Part shown: positions 53,263 to 61,831 of the stretch, piece after piece
How positions within the stretch are numbered: the first letter of the stretch is position 1
Layout: each line of letters begins with the position of its first letter
Assembly: GCA_033762375.1 (NCBI GenBank)
Contig: JANRLQ010000030.1
Span: forward strand, 33,345-97,344
Direction of reading: 5' to 3'
Length of the DNA: 64,000 nucleotides
Origin: RDXT01 sp033762375
GTDB lineage: Bacteria > Bacteroidota > Bacteroidia > J057
Made by a program: the position numbers and the translations under genes
Notes under the pieces: generated by a model
What the model saw: only the letters and a program-made list of their open reading frames with translations
Told to the model about the DNA's origin: nothing
The model's database searches: none

Positions 53263-54225
53263 ATGAATAGGATTCTCTTGTATCTGTTGGTTGCCGGATC
53301 GGGCTGGCTGGTCTTTACAGGGCCGGGCCGTTGTCATGCCCAGTCGGCTGAGGCGTACATGGCGGCAGATCTGTCCAGCATTAACCTGGGCGAACCCGTA
53401 CAACTGACCCTCACAGTCGTGACAGGTACCGGGTTTCGGGTGCAGATGCCTGCTACGCCCGGCTTGCCGCAGGGGTTGGAAGTACTCCAGACCCGTGAGT
53501 CAGATACCTCCCGCAATGCAGGCAAAATCATCCACCGCCGTCAGTGGACCATCACCGGATTTGAGCCGGGAACTTATACCCTTCCGCCTATCCGGGTGTT
53601 TTATGTCCGGACGGGGAGCAGTGGTCCGGAAGCTGTCGAAACAGAAAGGATAGACCTTACCGTACTGGCTCCTGTTATCCCCGAGGAAGCAGGTCTCCGG
53701 CCCATGCGCGGCCTGGCGGAGGCCCCCCTGACGTGGCGGGATATATTGCCATGGGTGGGTATATGCCTTCTGTTGGTAGCCTTGGCCGGAGGCTTGGTCT
53801 GGTGGCGCAGGCGTCCCCGCCCCGTCCGGGAAGAAGCTGCCACCGTCCCGGCAGAAGAAACCGCTCCTGCCGAGACCCCTTCAGCCCGGGCCATCCGGCA
53901 GCTCAATGCCCTCGCCTGGCCTGAGGCTTCTGATGTATCAGGCCTGGCAGCCTGTCTGGAAGACATCAGCCAGGTGATCCGGGTATTTGTGCAGGAAGAG
54001 TGGGCCATTCCGGCACCTGAGCTCACCACCCGCGAGACCCTGATGGCTTTTGCTGCCACAGCTCCGGACACCCCCGGATTGGCCGCCCTTAAGACCCTGC
54101 TTGAGGTGGCAGATATGGCAAAATTTGCCCGGTTCGCTCCCGCCCCTGACACCCTGGCGTCCAGCCGGACCCAAGCCCTCGACATAGCCCGCTCCCTTGT
54201 AAGACCCGAACCTACGGCAGCATGA
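53263..54225 (+). CDS. BatD-like membrane protein at the head of the bat operon
   Basis: 320 residues. Signal peptide ends near RCHAQ. A beta-sandwich domain (about 30-155; INLGEPVQLTLTVVTGTGF near 40) resembles the oxygen-tolerance BatD domains, then one membrane helix (DILPWVGICLLLVALAGGLVWW near 165) and a cytoplasmic Glu/Ala/Pro-rich tail with a helical domain ending TLLEVADMAKFARFAPAPDT near 285. The ending matches the family motif for BatD-like tails. It overlaps batA by 4 bp. Confidence 0.75.
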   Translation: MNRILLYLLVAGSGWLVFTGPGRCHAQSAEAYMAADLSSINLGEPVQLTLTVVTGTGFRVQMPATPGLPQGLEVLQTRESDTSRNAGKIIHRRQWTITGFEPGTYTLPPIRVFYVRTGSSGPEAVETERIDLTVLAPVIPEEAGLRPMRGLAEAPLTWRDILPWVGICLLLVALAGGLVWWRRRPRPVREEAATVPAEETAPAETPSARAIRQLNALAWPEASDVSGLAACLEDISQVIRVFVQEEWAIPAPELTTRETLMAFAATAPDTPGLAALKTLLEVADMAKFARFAPAPDTLASSRTQALDIARSLVRPEPTAA

Positions 54226-55232
54226 ACCCTATCGCGTGGCAGGATATACGATTTGAAGACAGGGGATTACTTTTGCTCCTGATAGTCCCGGTGCTGATGG
54301 GGGCATGGCGTATCTGGCAGCGCAAGCGCCTGGAGCCCACGATCCGGATTTCGACCCTGCGGTTTCTGACCGGTATGACCCACCCCTTCCGCGCACGGAT
54401 GCGTCAAGCCCTGCCCTGGAGCCGGCTGGTGACCGTGAGCCTCGTGATCATGGCCCTGGCCCGTCCCCAGACTGCTTTCCGGGAAGAAGAAGTCAGTGTT
54501 GAGGGAATAGATATTATTGTCGCGATAGATATATCGGAGAGCATGGATGCCCGGGACTTCACACCCGACCGGATGACCGCCGCCAAAGCTACCGCCGCTG
54601 CATTTATCCGCAACCGCAAAAAAGACCGGATCGGGCTGGTGGCTTTTGCCGGGGAGAGTTTTACCCAGTGTCCGCCCACCACCGATCATGAAGTCCTGCT
54701 GGCACAGCTCGACATGCTCCGCTCTGGTCTGCTGGAGCGGGGGACTGCCATTGGTATGGGACTTTCTACCTCAGTCCTCAGGCTCAAAGACAGTGAGGCC
54801 AAAAGCCGGGTTGTGATTTTGCTGACTGATGGGGTCAATAACAGCGGTTTTGTAGACCCGCTCTCCGCCGCAGATGCCGCCGCCCATTATGGTATCCGGG
54901 TACATACGATCGCAGTCGGCAAAAATGGTAAAGCCCCCTTTCTCCTGCAATCAGTCACCGGCGAGATACGGGAGGAGTGGAAAGACGTAGAGCTGGATGA
55001 GGCGCTGCTCCGCGAGATAGCTGCCACCACCAAGGGGAAATATTTTCATGTCGAAAACGAGGCCGCCCTCACCGAGGTATATCAGGAGATAGACCGTATG
55101 GAAAAAGCCCGGCTCAGTGTGAAAAAACTTGCCCGCAAGACAGAGTTATTTGCGTACTTTCTGTCGCTGGCGGGCATATTGTTTCTGATCGAGTTACTAT
55201 TGCGATACACCTGGCTACGCAGCATCCCATGA
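54222..55232 (+). CDS. batA: Aerotolerance protein BatA (vWA domain)
   Basis: 336 residues. Membrane helices near residues 10-25, 70-85 and 310-330 flank a von Willebrand factor A domain. The MIDAS motif is IIVAIDISESMDARDF near residue 100, with the downstream Thr/Asp in VILLTDGVNNSGF near 203. Bat proteins support stress tolerance in Bacteroidota, probably as a membrane complex fed by a MoxR ATPase. Overlaps both neighbours by 4 bp (ATGA). Confidence 0.92.
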   Translation: MNPIAWQDIRFEDRGLLLLLIVPVLMGAWRIWQRKRLEPTIRISTLRFLTGMTHPFRARMRQALPWSRLVTVSLVIMALARPQTAFREEEVSVEGIDIIVAIDISESMDARDFTPDRMTAAKATAAAFIRNRKKDRIGLVAFAGESFTQCPPTTDHEVLLAQLDMLRSGLLERGTAIGMGLSTSVLRLKDSEAKSRVVILLTDGVNNSGFVDPLSAADAAAHYGIRVHTIAVGKNGKAPFLLQSVTGEIREEWKDVELDEALLREIAATTKGKYFHVENEAALTEVYQEIDRMEKARLSVKKLARKTELFAYFLSLAGILFLIELLLRYTWLRSIP

Positions 55233-56254
55233 TCCGGCTGGAACACCCTGAATATCTGATCTTGCTGATCCTGCCCCTCGGTGTGGCAGGGTTGTATGGC
55301 TGGTTTATGGGCGCGCGCAGGCGGGCCCTGCGGCGTATGGGCGACATCCGCCTCATAGACCGGCTCGCTCCGGCCCGGAGCCGCTACCGTCATATCTGGC
55401 GGTTTCTGCTGGCTGTCACGGCCCTGACGGCCCTGATCCTGTCCCTGGCCAATCCCCAGATAGGGGCCGGTACCGAAACCACCCGCCGCGAGGGGATTGA
55501 CCTCCTGCTGGCCCTGGATATTTCGCGGAGCATGCAGGCAGAAGATGAGCGCCCCAGCCGGATGTTGCGGGCCCGGCAGTGGGCCCTGCGGCTGCTGGAC
55601 AAGATGGAAAATGACCGGATCGGCCTGATGTTATTTGCCGGATCGGCGTATGTACAGGCACCCATTACCCCGGATCATGCCACGGTACGTGCGTTTTTGG
55701 CCCAGGCCGGTCCTGACCTGGCCGAAAACCAGGGTTCCTCGCTGGCATCGGTGATCCGGGCCGCGGACAAGATGTATGAGCGCACTGGTAGCGGACAGCG
55801 GGCCCTGCTCATTGTCTCCGACGGAGAAGATCATGCCGGACAGGCCCTGGAGGCCGCACGGGAGGCCGCCCAGCGGGGACTGATTGTATATACGGTCAGC
55901 GTGGGCAGCAGTGCCGGTGCCATGATCCCGTTGGTGAAAGACGGGCGTCAGGTAGGATTTAAGACAGATGCGGGAGGCCAGAACGTCATTACCCAGGCCA
56001 ATGAAAACCTGCTCCGGGAGATTGCGGCTGCCACCGGAGGCATGAGCGTACGGGCTACCGCCGGGGCTGGCGAAATGAACGACCTGCTGCGGGCTTTTTC
56101 ACGCCTGGAAAAACAATCCTTTCAGTCCCGGAACTATGACGAATATCAGGACCTGTTTCAGGTGTTTGTGGCCCTGGCCCTGATTTGTCTCGTGGCAGAA
56201 TATTTGATTCCTGAGAAAAATAACCAAGATGAATCCCATGTCGAACTGGTATAA
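55229..56254 (+). CDS. batB: Aerotolerance protein BatB (vWA domain)
   Basis: 341 residues, paralogue of BatA. Two N-terminal helices, then a vWA domain with the MIDAS motif LLLALDISRSMQAEDE near residue 90 and LLIVSDGEDHAGQALEA near 190, and a C-terminal helix (YLDLFQ-type DLFQVFVALALICLVAEYLI near 310). It overlaps batC by 26 bp, a sign of coupled translation. Confidence 0.92.
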   Translation: MIRLEHPEYLILLILPLGVAGLYGWFMGARRRALRRMGDIRLIDRLAPARSRYRHIWRFLLAVTALTALILSLANPQIGAGTETTRREGIDLLLALDISRSMQAEDERPSRMLRARQWALRLLDKMENDRIGLMLFAGSAYVQAPITPDHATVRAFLAQAGPDLAENQGSSLASVIRAADKMYERTGSGQRALLIVSDGEDHAGQALEAAREAAQRGLIVYTVSVGSSAGAMIPLVKDGRQVGFKTDAGGQNVITQANENLLREIAAATGGMSVRATAGAGEMNDLLRAFSRLEKQSFQSRNYDEYQDLFQVFVALALICLVAEYLIPEKNNQDESHVELV

Positions 56255-56957
56255 GTACGGATTGTGGGGCTGGATCTGTATCTGCCTGCCTTATGGATTG
56301 CTGGCCCAGTGGGATCCCGCGGCGGATGCCATACGGGCAGGCAACCGTGCGTTTGCGCAGCAAGACTTTGCAGGGGCAGAACTCGCCTACCGGCAGGCCC
56401 TGGCCCTGGCACCCCAGGACTTCCGGGCTGCCTATAACCTGGCGAATACCCTGTACCAGCTCAAACAATACCAGCCCGCAGCAGCCCAGTTTGCCGCAGC
56501 CCTGCAGGCAGGCAAGACGCCTGCCGACAAAGCCCGGGCGGCCCTGAACCTCGGCAATACCTGGGTCAGCCTGGACAACCTGGAGCAGGCCGCTGAGGCC
56601 TATAAAGCAGCACTCCGGCACAATCCCCGCGATGAAGATGCCCGGTTTAACCTGGCCTGGGTCCAGCAGCGGATCCAGCAGCAGGCCCAGAACCCACCCC
56701 CTCAGCAGCAGCAAAATCAGCCTCAGCAGGCTCCGCCACAGCCACAAACTTTTTCCGATAACCCGCCCCCCAACCAGCCTCAGCAGCAACAACCTCAATC
56801 CCCCCCGACGCCGGCACCCGGACAGCGCAAACCCATGTCTGAAAAAGACATCGAACGAATGCTGGAAGCCCTGCGCCAGGAGGAAGAACAACTCCAGCAG
56901 GACTTGCAGCGGCGCAAAGTCCGCACCACCCGTACACCCAATGCCAAAGACTGGTAA
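56229..56957 (+). CDS. batC: Aerotolerance protein BatC (TPR)
   Basis: 242 residues. A signal or anchor at residues 8-26, then TPR repeats (about 35-150; AIRAGNRAFAQQDFAGAELAY near 36 and ALNLGNTWVSLDNLEQAAEAY near 98) and a Gln/Pro-rich tail (about 155-205) ending in a charged helix. The tail resembles the linker of BatC proteins. The start overlaps batB; a second ATG at 56238 is a possible start. Confidence 0.9.
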   Translation: MNPMSNWYKYGLWGWICICLPYGLLAQWDPAADAIRAGNRAFAQQDFAGAELAYRQALALAPQDFRAAYNLANTLYQLKQYQPAAAQFAAALQAGKTPADKARAALNLGNTWVSLDNLEQAAEAYKAALRHNPRDEDARFNLAWVQQRIQQQAQNPPPQQQQNQPQQAPPQPQTFSDNPPPNQPQQQQPQSPPTPAPGQRKPMSEKDIERMLEALRQEEEQLQQDLQRRKVRTTRTPNAKDW

Positions 56958-56980
56958 TTAGCCCGAATAATCTCCATCCC

Positions 56981-57340
56981 ATGCAGCAGGAATCGCAGAC
57001 CCTGGAAGAAAATCTGATCGCCTACGCACACGCTGTACGCGAGTTTGGGAAACGGCTGCCCGTCACCCTGGCCAATGTCGAGGACCTGCGGCAGCTGGTC
57101 AAGGCCTCCGGAGCCCTGGGATCGAGGTATATCCAGGCCAACGGAGCGGCAACGCGTCAGGATTTTGTACACGGTATCCGCACCTGCGGGGCTGAGGCAC
57201 GCAACAGTTGGTACTGGCTCCGCCTGGTGGACACCCAGGGCACTCCTGAGCTGGAAACACAGCGTGAGCGCCTGCTGCGGGTCTCACTCGACTTGGAATT
57301 GGTTTTTGCCAAAATACTCAAACAGTCTCTTCCCGGATGA
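56981..57340 (+). CDS. Four-helix-bundle protein inserted between batC and batD
   Basis: 119 residues. LRQLVKASGALGSRYIQANG near residue 38, ATRQDFVHGIRTCGAEARNSWYWL near 58 and the closing helix LELVFAKILKQ match the four-helix-bundle family related to proteins encoded in 23S rRNA intervening sequences (S23-like). Its role is unknown. It is on the operon strand, 23 bp after batC, and its stop overlaps the batD start by 4 bp, so it is co-translated with the bat genes and is not a random ORF. Confidence 0.82.
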   Translation: MQQESQTLEENLIAYAHAVREFGKRLPVTLANVEDLRQLVKASGALGSRYIQANGAATRQDFVHGIRTCGAEARNSWYWLRLVDTQGTPELETQRERLLRVSLDLELVFAKILKQSLPG

Positions 57341-59091
57341 AATACCCGCTGATTTCCTGGTTTTTTCGGCTGATAGGTATGGGGATCGGCCTGACGATGG
57401 CACCTGTACAGGCCCAGCAACTGACGGCTACTGTCACCCGTGAGACCCCTGGCCTGGAAGAAGAGTTTCAGGTGATTTTTGCCCTCAGCGGAGGCGATGC
57501 CCAGATTACCCCCCCGGATTTTGCCGGGTTTCAGGTTGTCGGTACGCCCCAGACCCGCTCCCAGCTCAAGCCTGTTAATGGCAAAGTAGAAAAACAAATC
57601 ACGGTAGCCTATACCCTCAAACCCCTGCGGGCTGGCAACCTCACCATCGGACCTGCCCGGGCTCAGATAGGGGGGGCCTCATACGCCACACAACCTGTTA
57701 CGGTACGGGTACAAGTACAGTCCCTCACCCCCGATGTCCTTAAAAAGCTCAAAAACAGCATTTATATCCGACATATTGCGGACAAAACCGCTATATACAT
57801 TGGCGAACCTGTACTGATCACTGCCCGCCTCATGGTGGCAGAGGAAGAAAGTTTTGGCGAATACGAGGCCAAGACGGATCCCCCACCCGGATTTTGGATG
57901 GAGTCCCCCGGCGAGCTGGGGCGTGTGCCTCATACGGAGACTGTACAGGGGCGGACCTTCAAGTCATATGATCAGCAACTTGTGGTTTTTCCCCAGGCTG
58001 CCGGTACCTTTAGCCTGAGTCCTCTCTCCCTGAGCGGCCAGGTACTGGTGAAACAAGAGGCAACGGGTTTGGGCGTTTTAGGCGAAAAAGTTCAGGCAAT
58101 AGAGCGACGGCAATATACCGTGCCTGTTACCCCGGTAACCCTCCGGGTGAAGCCGCTGCCCCGGCCTGCCCCCGATAATTTTTCGGGACTGACAGGCACG
58201 GTACGGCTGGAGGCCACCCTGGACCGCACCACCACCGTGACCGGCGAACCCGTGACCTTGCGCCTTTCGTATCGGGGCAATGCACAATTCCGGCAGATGG
58301 CAGCTCCTGTCCTGAACCTTCCGGCCGATATGGAGGTATATGATCCCCGGATTGAGGAGCAGTTTTCACTGGCAGGCGGGGTGCCGATGGGCACCAAAAC
58401 CTTTGAGTACCTGATTGTACCCCGGACCCCCGGCACCCGGCAGATTCCACCTGTGACGGTTGCTTATTTTGATCCGGCGTCTGGTACCTATAAAACCTTG
58501 ACCTCACCTGCCTGGTCCCTGGCCGTAACGGGTGAAGCCATCCAATCCAATGCCGCAGCCGATACAGCCGCTACGCTGACATTGTTGCCACTTGTGCCAA
58601 CCACCACCCTGCGGCAGGCGGGGGGCGGATGGGCCGGAACCTGGCTGATGTGGGGGGTGTGGGTATTACCCATACTCGGTGCCTGGCTGGTGATCCGCTG
58701 GAAAAAACGAGACCTGGCTGCCCGCGCCGACATAGTCACCTGGCGGGCTGGCAAAGCCCTGCAAACCGCCCGTAAACAACTGAGCCTGCTCTCCGGACAA
58801 CTCTCCTCGACCCCTGGCGCTGCTTTTCAGCAGGTCCCCCGGATCGTTTGGGGGTATCTTTCAGACAAATTTAACCTGACTGCCTCAGCCTGGTCGCGTG
58901 CCTATGCGCACGAGCTGCTGCGGCAGCACCAGGTCCCTGATGCCCTCACACACATGCTCCTGGAGCTTCTCGACCAGTGTAACATGGCTGCTTATTCACC
59001 GGTAGTGGCGCTTTCTCCGGAGAAAACCTGTGAGACCGCCCGCGACCTGATCGAGCGCCTGGACCAGGCCCTGACACCCGCTGCCACATGA
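57337..59091 (+). CDS. batD: Aerotolerance protein BatD
   Basis: 584 residues. Signal peptide ending near PVQAQQ. Three or more beta-sandwich domains (about 25-450; LTATVTRETPGLEEEFQVIF near 28, DKTAIYIGEPVLITARLMVAEE near 148, LEATLDRTTTVTGEPVTLRLSY near 290), one membrane helix (WLMWGVWVLPILGAWLVIRW near 435) and a cytoplasmic tail ending in a helical domain. Typical BatD layout and length. Overlaps batE by 4 bp. Confidence 0.93.
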   Translation: MKYPLISWFFRLIGMGIGLTMAPVQAQQLTATVTRETPGLEEEFQVIFALSGGDAQITPPDFAGFQVVGTPQTRSQLKPVNGKVEKQITVAYTLKPLRAGNLTIGPARAQIGGASYATQPVTVRVQVQSLTPDVLKKLKNSIYIRHIADKTAIYIGEPVLITARLMVAEEESFGEYEAKTDPPPGFWMESPGELGRVPHTETVQGRTFKSYDQQLVVFPQAAGTFSLSPLSLSGQVLVKQEATGLGVLGEKVQAIERRQYTVPVTPVTLRVKPLPRPAPDNFSGLTGTVRLEATLDRTTTVTGEPVTLRLSYRGNAQFRQMAAPVLNLPADMEVYDPRIEEQFSLAGGVPMGTKTFEYLIVPRTPGTRQIPPVTVAYFDPASGTYKTLTSPAWSLAVTGEAIQSNAAADTAATLTLLPLVPTTTLRQAGGGWAGTWLMWGVWVLPILGAWLVIRWKKRDLAARADIVTWRAGKALQTARKQLSLLSGQLSSTPGAAFQQVPRIVWGYLSDKFNLTASAWSRAYAHELLRQHQVPDALTHMLLELLDQCNMAAYSPVVALSPEKTCETARDLIERLDQALTPAAT

Positions 59092-59849
59092 AATACTTCC
59101 CCTACCTGATCCTCACCCTGCTGCCGGTCTTTGGGCAGGCGGGTACCCCTTATCAGCAGTTTGATGCGGCTAACCGGCTGCTGGATGCCGGTAAACCGGT
59201 GGAGGCTATTGCCGCGTATGACTCCCTGCTCCGGCAGGGCTGGGTTTCTCCTGAGTTATATCTCAACCTCGGCAATGCACATTATCAGGCGGATCATACC
59301 GGCTGGGCGATAGTACATTACCAAAAAGCCCTGCGACTCAGGCCTTCCTGGGATGTGGCACAACACAACCTGGCAGTAGCCCGGCAGCGGGTAGTGGACC
59401 TGCCTGCCCCTTTTCATGAGCTGGGTTTTGTCGCCTGGGCCAAACAGGTATTTTATTCATACTCCCCCGATGCCTGGGCCTGGATAGCTGTTATACTGGG
59501 TTGGTTGGGGCTAGCGGCCTGGGCAGGCAGCTATTGGATCGAAAAAGACCGCACACGGGCCTGGGTCCGGCGTGTCGCCTGGACAGGATTGATACTCGGG
59601 ACCAGCGCACTGGGACTGACCCAATGGCGGCTTCAGGACCTGAATCACAGCGGCAGAGCGGTGATCATACAAGCCGTCGTACCTGTACGCGATACACCCG
59701 GCGGTCAGGTCGAGTTAGTATCCCTGCATGAGGGCGTAGAGGTTGAAGTTTTTGAAACATCAGCAGGCTGGACCCGGATACGGCTCCACGCACCCGACCT
59801 CGGAGAGGTGACGGGATATCTGGAGACCCAGGCGCTCGGGGAGATATGA
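59088..59849 (+). CDS. batE: Aerotolerance protein BatE (TPR and SH3-like)
   Basis: 253 residues. A signal peptide, TPR repeats (about 20-100; YQQFDAANRLLDAGKPVEAI near 23, LYLNLGNAHYQADHTGWAIVHY near 55), two membrane helices (about 125-150 and 165-185) and a C-terminal bacterial-SH3-like domain (about 195-253; VQAVVPVRDTPGGQVELVSLHEG). This is the last bat gene; two palindromic repeats follow it. Confidence 0.92.
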   Translation: MKYFPYLILTLLPVFGQAGTPYQQFDAANRLLDAGKPVEAIAAYDSLLRQGWVSPELYLNLGNAHYQADHTGWAIVHYQKALRLRPSWDVAQHNLAVARQRVVDLPAPFHELGFVAWAKQVFYSYSPDAWAWIAVILGWLGLAAWAGSYWIEKDRTRAWVRRVAWTGLILGTSALGLTQWRLQDLNHSGRAVIIQAVVPVRDTPGGQVELVSLHEGVEVEVFETSAGWTRIRLHAPDLGEVTGYLETQALGEI

Positions 59850-59854
59850 AGGTT

Positions 59855-59969
59855 AGGTTTACTAAACCTCGAAGGTTTAGTAAACCTAGACCTCGAACCT
59901 CGAAGGCCCTTTTAGGTCCTTATAAAGGCTTTTAGGTTTACTAAACCTCAAAGGTTTAGTAAACCTAAA
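59855..59969. repeat. Pair of AGGTTTACTAAACCT palindromic repeats
   Basis: Two near-identical 33-bp units, each AGGTTTACTAAACCT, a 3-bp spacer and AGGTTTAGTAAACCT (59855-59887 and 59934-59966), separated by 46 bp. Each arm is itself a palindrome, so nested hairpins can form. They lie between batE and the blaI-like gene and may end transcription of the bat operon. Confidence 0.85.
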
Positions 59970-59989
59970 GCCTAAACCTTTGCAAAGTC

Positions 59990-60009
59990 AAAACTAATTC
60001 ATTAGTTTT
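59990..60009. promoter_or_regulatory. Candidate BlaI operator
   Basis: AAAACTAAT-TC-ATTAGTTTT is a perfect 9-bp inverted repeat ending 6 bp before the blaI-like ATG. BlaI/MecI repressors bind dyads at their own promoter, so autoregulation is likely. AACCTTTG just upstream (59976-59983) could be a -7 box with one mismatch. Confidence 0.65.
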
Positions 60010-60015
60010 GGGCAA

Positions 60016-60399
60016 ATGAAAACGCAGGAAACGCCCATATTAACCCCGCTTGAACTCAAGGTCATGAACATCCTTTGGGCCAAACGGGAAGGTGTGGTCA
60101 AAGACCTCATCGCTGCCTGGCCGGACGACCGGGTTCCCGCCTATAATACCGTCTCGACCATTATCAGGATCCTGGAGGAAAAAGGATTTGTCGGCCATGA
60201 AGCACAAGGTCGGGGCCACCGGTATTTTCCCCTGATTTCGCGGGGCAAATACCAAAAAATCCTGCTCAAAAACGTCCTGGATAATGTGTTTGCCGGGTCC
60301 CTGACGGGACTTGTTTCAACGTTGCTGGATAATCGCACCATGTCCCCCGAGGAACTACAAGCCCTCCGGGAGATGATAGACGAAAATACCGAACCATGA
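60016..60399 (+). CDS. BlaI/MecI/CopY family transcriptional repressor
   Basis: 127 residues. An N-terminal winged helix-turn-helix (about 10-70; LTPLELKVMNILWAKREGVVKD, then VPAYNTVSTIIRILEEKGFV and GRGHRYFPLISRGKY) and a C-terminal dimer helix. It is followed by an M56 peptidase gene overlapping it by 4 bp, the usual BlaI-BlaR pairing. The signal sensed is unknown; in Bacteroidota these pairs often do not concern beta-lactams. Confidence 0.93.
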   Translation: MKTQETPILTPLELKVMNILWAKREGVVKDLIAAWPDDRVPAYNTVSTIIRILEEKGFVGHEAQGRGHRYFPLISRGKYQKILLKNVLDNVFAGSLTGLVSTLLDNRTMSPEELQALREMIDENTEP

Positions 60400-61445
60400 T
60401 CGTGTATATACTCACGAGTATCCTGCTTTCAGGTGCAGGATGGGTGGCCTACCGGTGGCTGGTGCGTCCGTATGCAAGCCTTCGGCAGCAGCGGTTAGCA
60501 CTTTGGTTTGCCGTAGCAGGCAGCCTCATATGGCCGTTTTTTTCTGGAAATACACCTGCCCCCCTTCCGGCGCCACCTCGCTGGCAGGCCGTAGCACCGG
60601 TTGAGACTATGTCCCTGCACCAGTATTGCCGGTGCGAGCAGCCTGATTATTCACACCGTATCCGCTACCGTGCCAATGTAATGTACGCTTGGTTGTTTGG
60701 GCATACCCGTCATATTGCCCTGGGAGCCGCCGGGATGGCAGCGTTGGTGGGCCTCTTTTTTGGGGGCCAACTCCTGTACCTGGCCCGGCTCAGCCGGACA
60801 GCCCGGCGGCGGGAGGTAATGATACAGGGACGGCGTTGTATCCTGCTGTATCCCGACCGTGAGCTGGGGATCGGGGCCTTCTGGTGGGGGGCTGCCTTCA
60901 TCATCTGGTCGGACCGGGCAGATACCTGGACCCCAGCAGAACAACAGGCAGTCCTGCTGCATGAGTTGTCCCATATCCGCCAGGGCAGCACCCCCGAAAA
61001 AGCCCTCCTCCGGATGTTACAGTGTATCTGGTTTATGAACCCCTGCTGGTACCTTATCCGGCGCGAACTGGACCTGATCAGCGAGTATCGGGCAGATGAA
61101 GCCGGGGCAACCGCCATGTCCGACAATAAAGCGTATGCAGCATTTTTGATACGGCTCCAGCAACATGCACTGCCAGCCCTGGCCTCAGCCCTGACCGGGA
61201 GTGCCCTGCGCCTGCGGATATACCGACTGACCCGCACCTGGCACCACCGCCCATCCCGCGTGAATTTTGCAGGTGTTATAGCCCTGATGCTGATGCAAAT
61301 TGTCACCGTATCTCCGGTACAAGCCCAGCTACAGGCCGCCGCCGAGCGGCTGCACACCTATGCCCTGATCCAGCAGCACCTACAGCCCGGCGACAGCGAG
61401 GGTTGGTATTGCCAGGATTGTGATACTGTGTGCAGTCCAGAGTAA
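60396..61445 (+). CDS. M56 family (BlaR1-like) membrane metallopeptidase
   Basis: 349 residues. Helices near residues 1-20, 32-50 and 105-130. The zinc motif is VLLHELSHIRQGS near residue 190, with the Glu zinc ligand in DLISEYRADEAGATA near 230. There is no penicillin-binding sensor domain: after a final hydrophobic segment (VNFAGVIALMLMQIVTVSP near 290) only about 40 residues remain, ending YCQDCDTVCSPE with three Cys. It probably cuts the partner repressor in response to an unknown envelope signal. Confidence 0.85.
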   Translation: MIVYILTSILLSGAGWVAYRWLVRPYASLRQQRLALWFAVAGSLIWPFFSGNTPAPLPAPPRWQAVAPVETMSLHQYCRCEQPDYSHRIRYRANVMYAWLFGHTRHIALGAAGMAALVGLFFGGQLLYLARLSRTARRREVMIQGRRCILLYPDRELGIGAFWWGAAFIIWSDRADTWTPAEQQAVLLHELSHIRQGSTPEKALLRMLQCIWFMNPCWYLIRRELDLISEYRADEAGATAMSDNKAYAAFLIRLQQHALPALASALTGSALRLRIYRLTRTWHHRPSRVNFAGVIALMLMQIVTVSPVQAQLQAAAERLHTYALIQQHLQPGDSEGWYCQDCDTVCSPE

Positions 61446-61479
61446 GGGTGATCGGGCTTCGGCGACGGCGCAGGGGAGC

Positions 61480-61740
61480 GCCTGCTCAGCCCTTTTTTGG
61501 GTGCTGCGCACCGCTATTCCCCTCCTGCGGAGGGGTAGGGCGGCGGATACGCCGACCGGGGTGGTTTCACGACAAGTCCCCGGACAGCGAGGCACGAGCC
61601 GGGGCCTCCCGTCAGTAAAAACCATATCGGGTCTTGCGTAGAGACGCGGTTCACCGCGTCTCTACAGGATGCATCCCATCAGGCCAGGGACCTGTAGGGG
61701 CGGTCCGGCAGGCCGCCCTGCCAACTCCGTAGGAGTGACA
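61480..61740. repeat. Mosaic intergenic repeat, copy D
   Basis: Same blocks as the 9501-11520 mosaic but in another order: CACCGCTATTCCCCTCCTGCGGAGGGG, then GTCCCCGGACAGCGAGG...GGGGCCTCC, the palindrome GTAGAGACGCGG-TTCA-CCGCGTCTCTAC (61638-61665, one base differing in the centre), then GTAGGGGCGGTCCGGCAGGCCGCCC. It lies between the M56 gene and the IS110 element. No gene is seen in 61446-61780. Confidence 0.85.
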
Positions 61741-61831
61741 GGATTATAGAACACAGATACACCCGCTTCTCCGTCGAAAACCCCGGAGGTATACCGTTAG
61801 ATTCCAAAAGAATGGTAAACATTTTATATGT

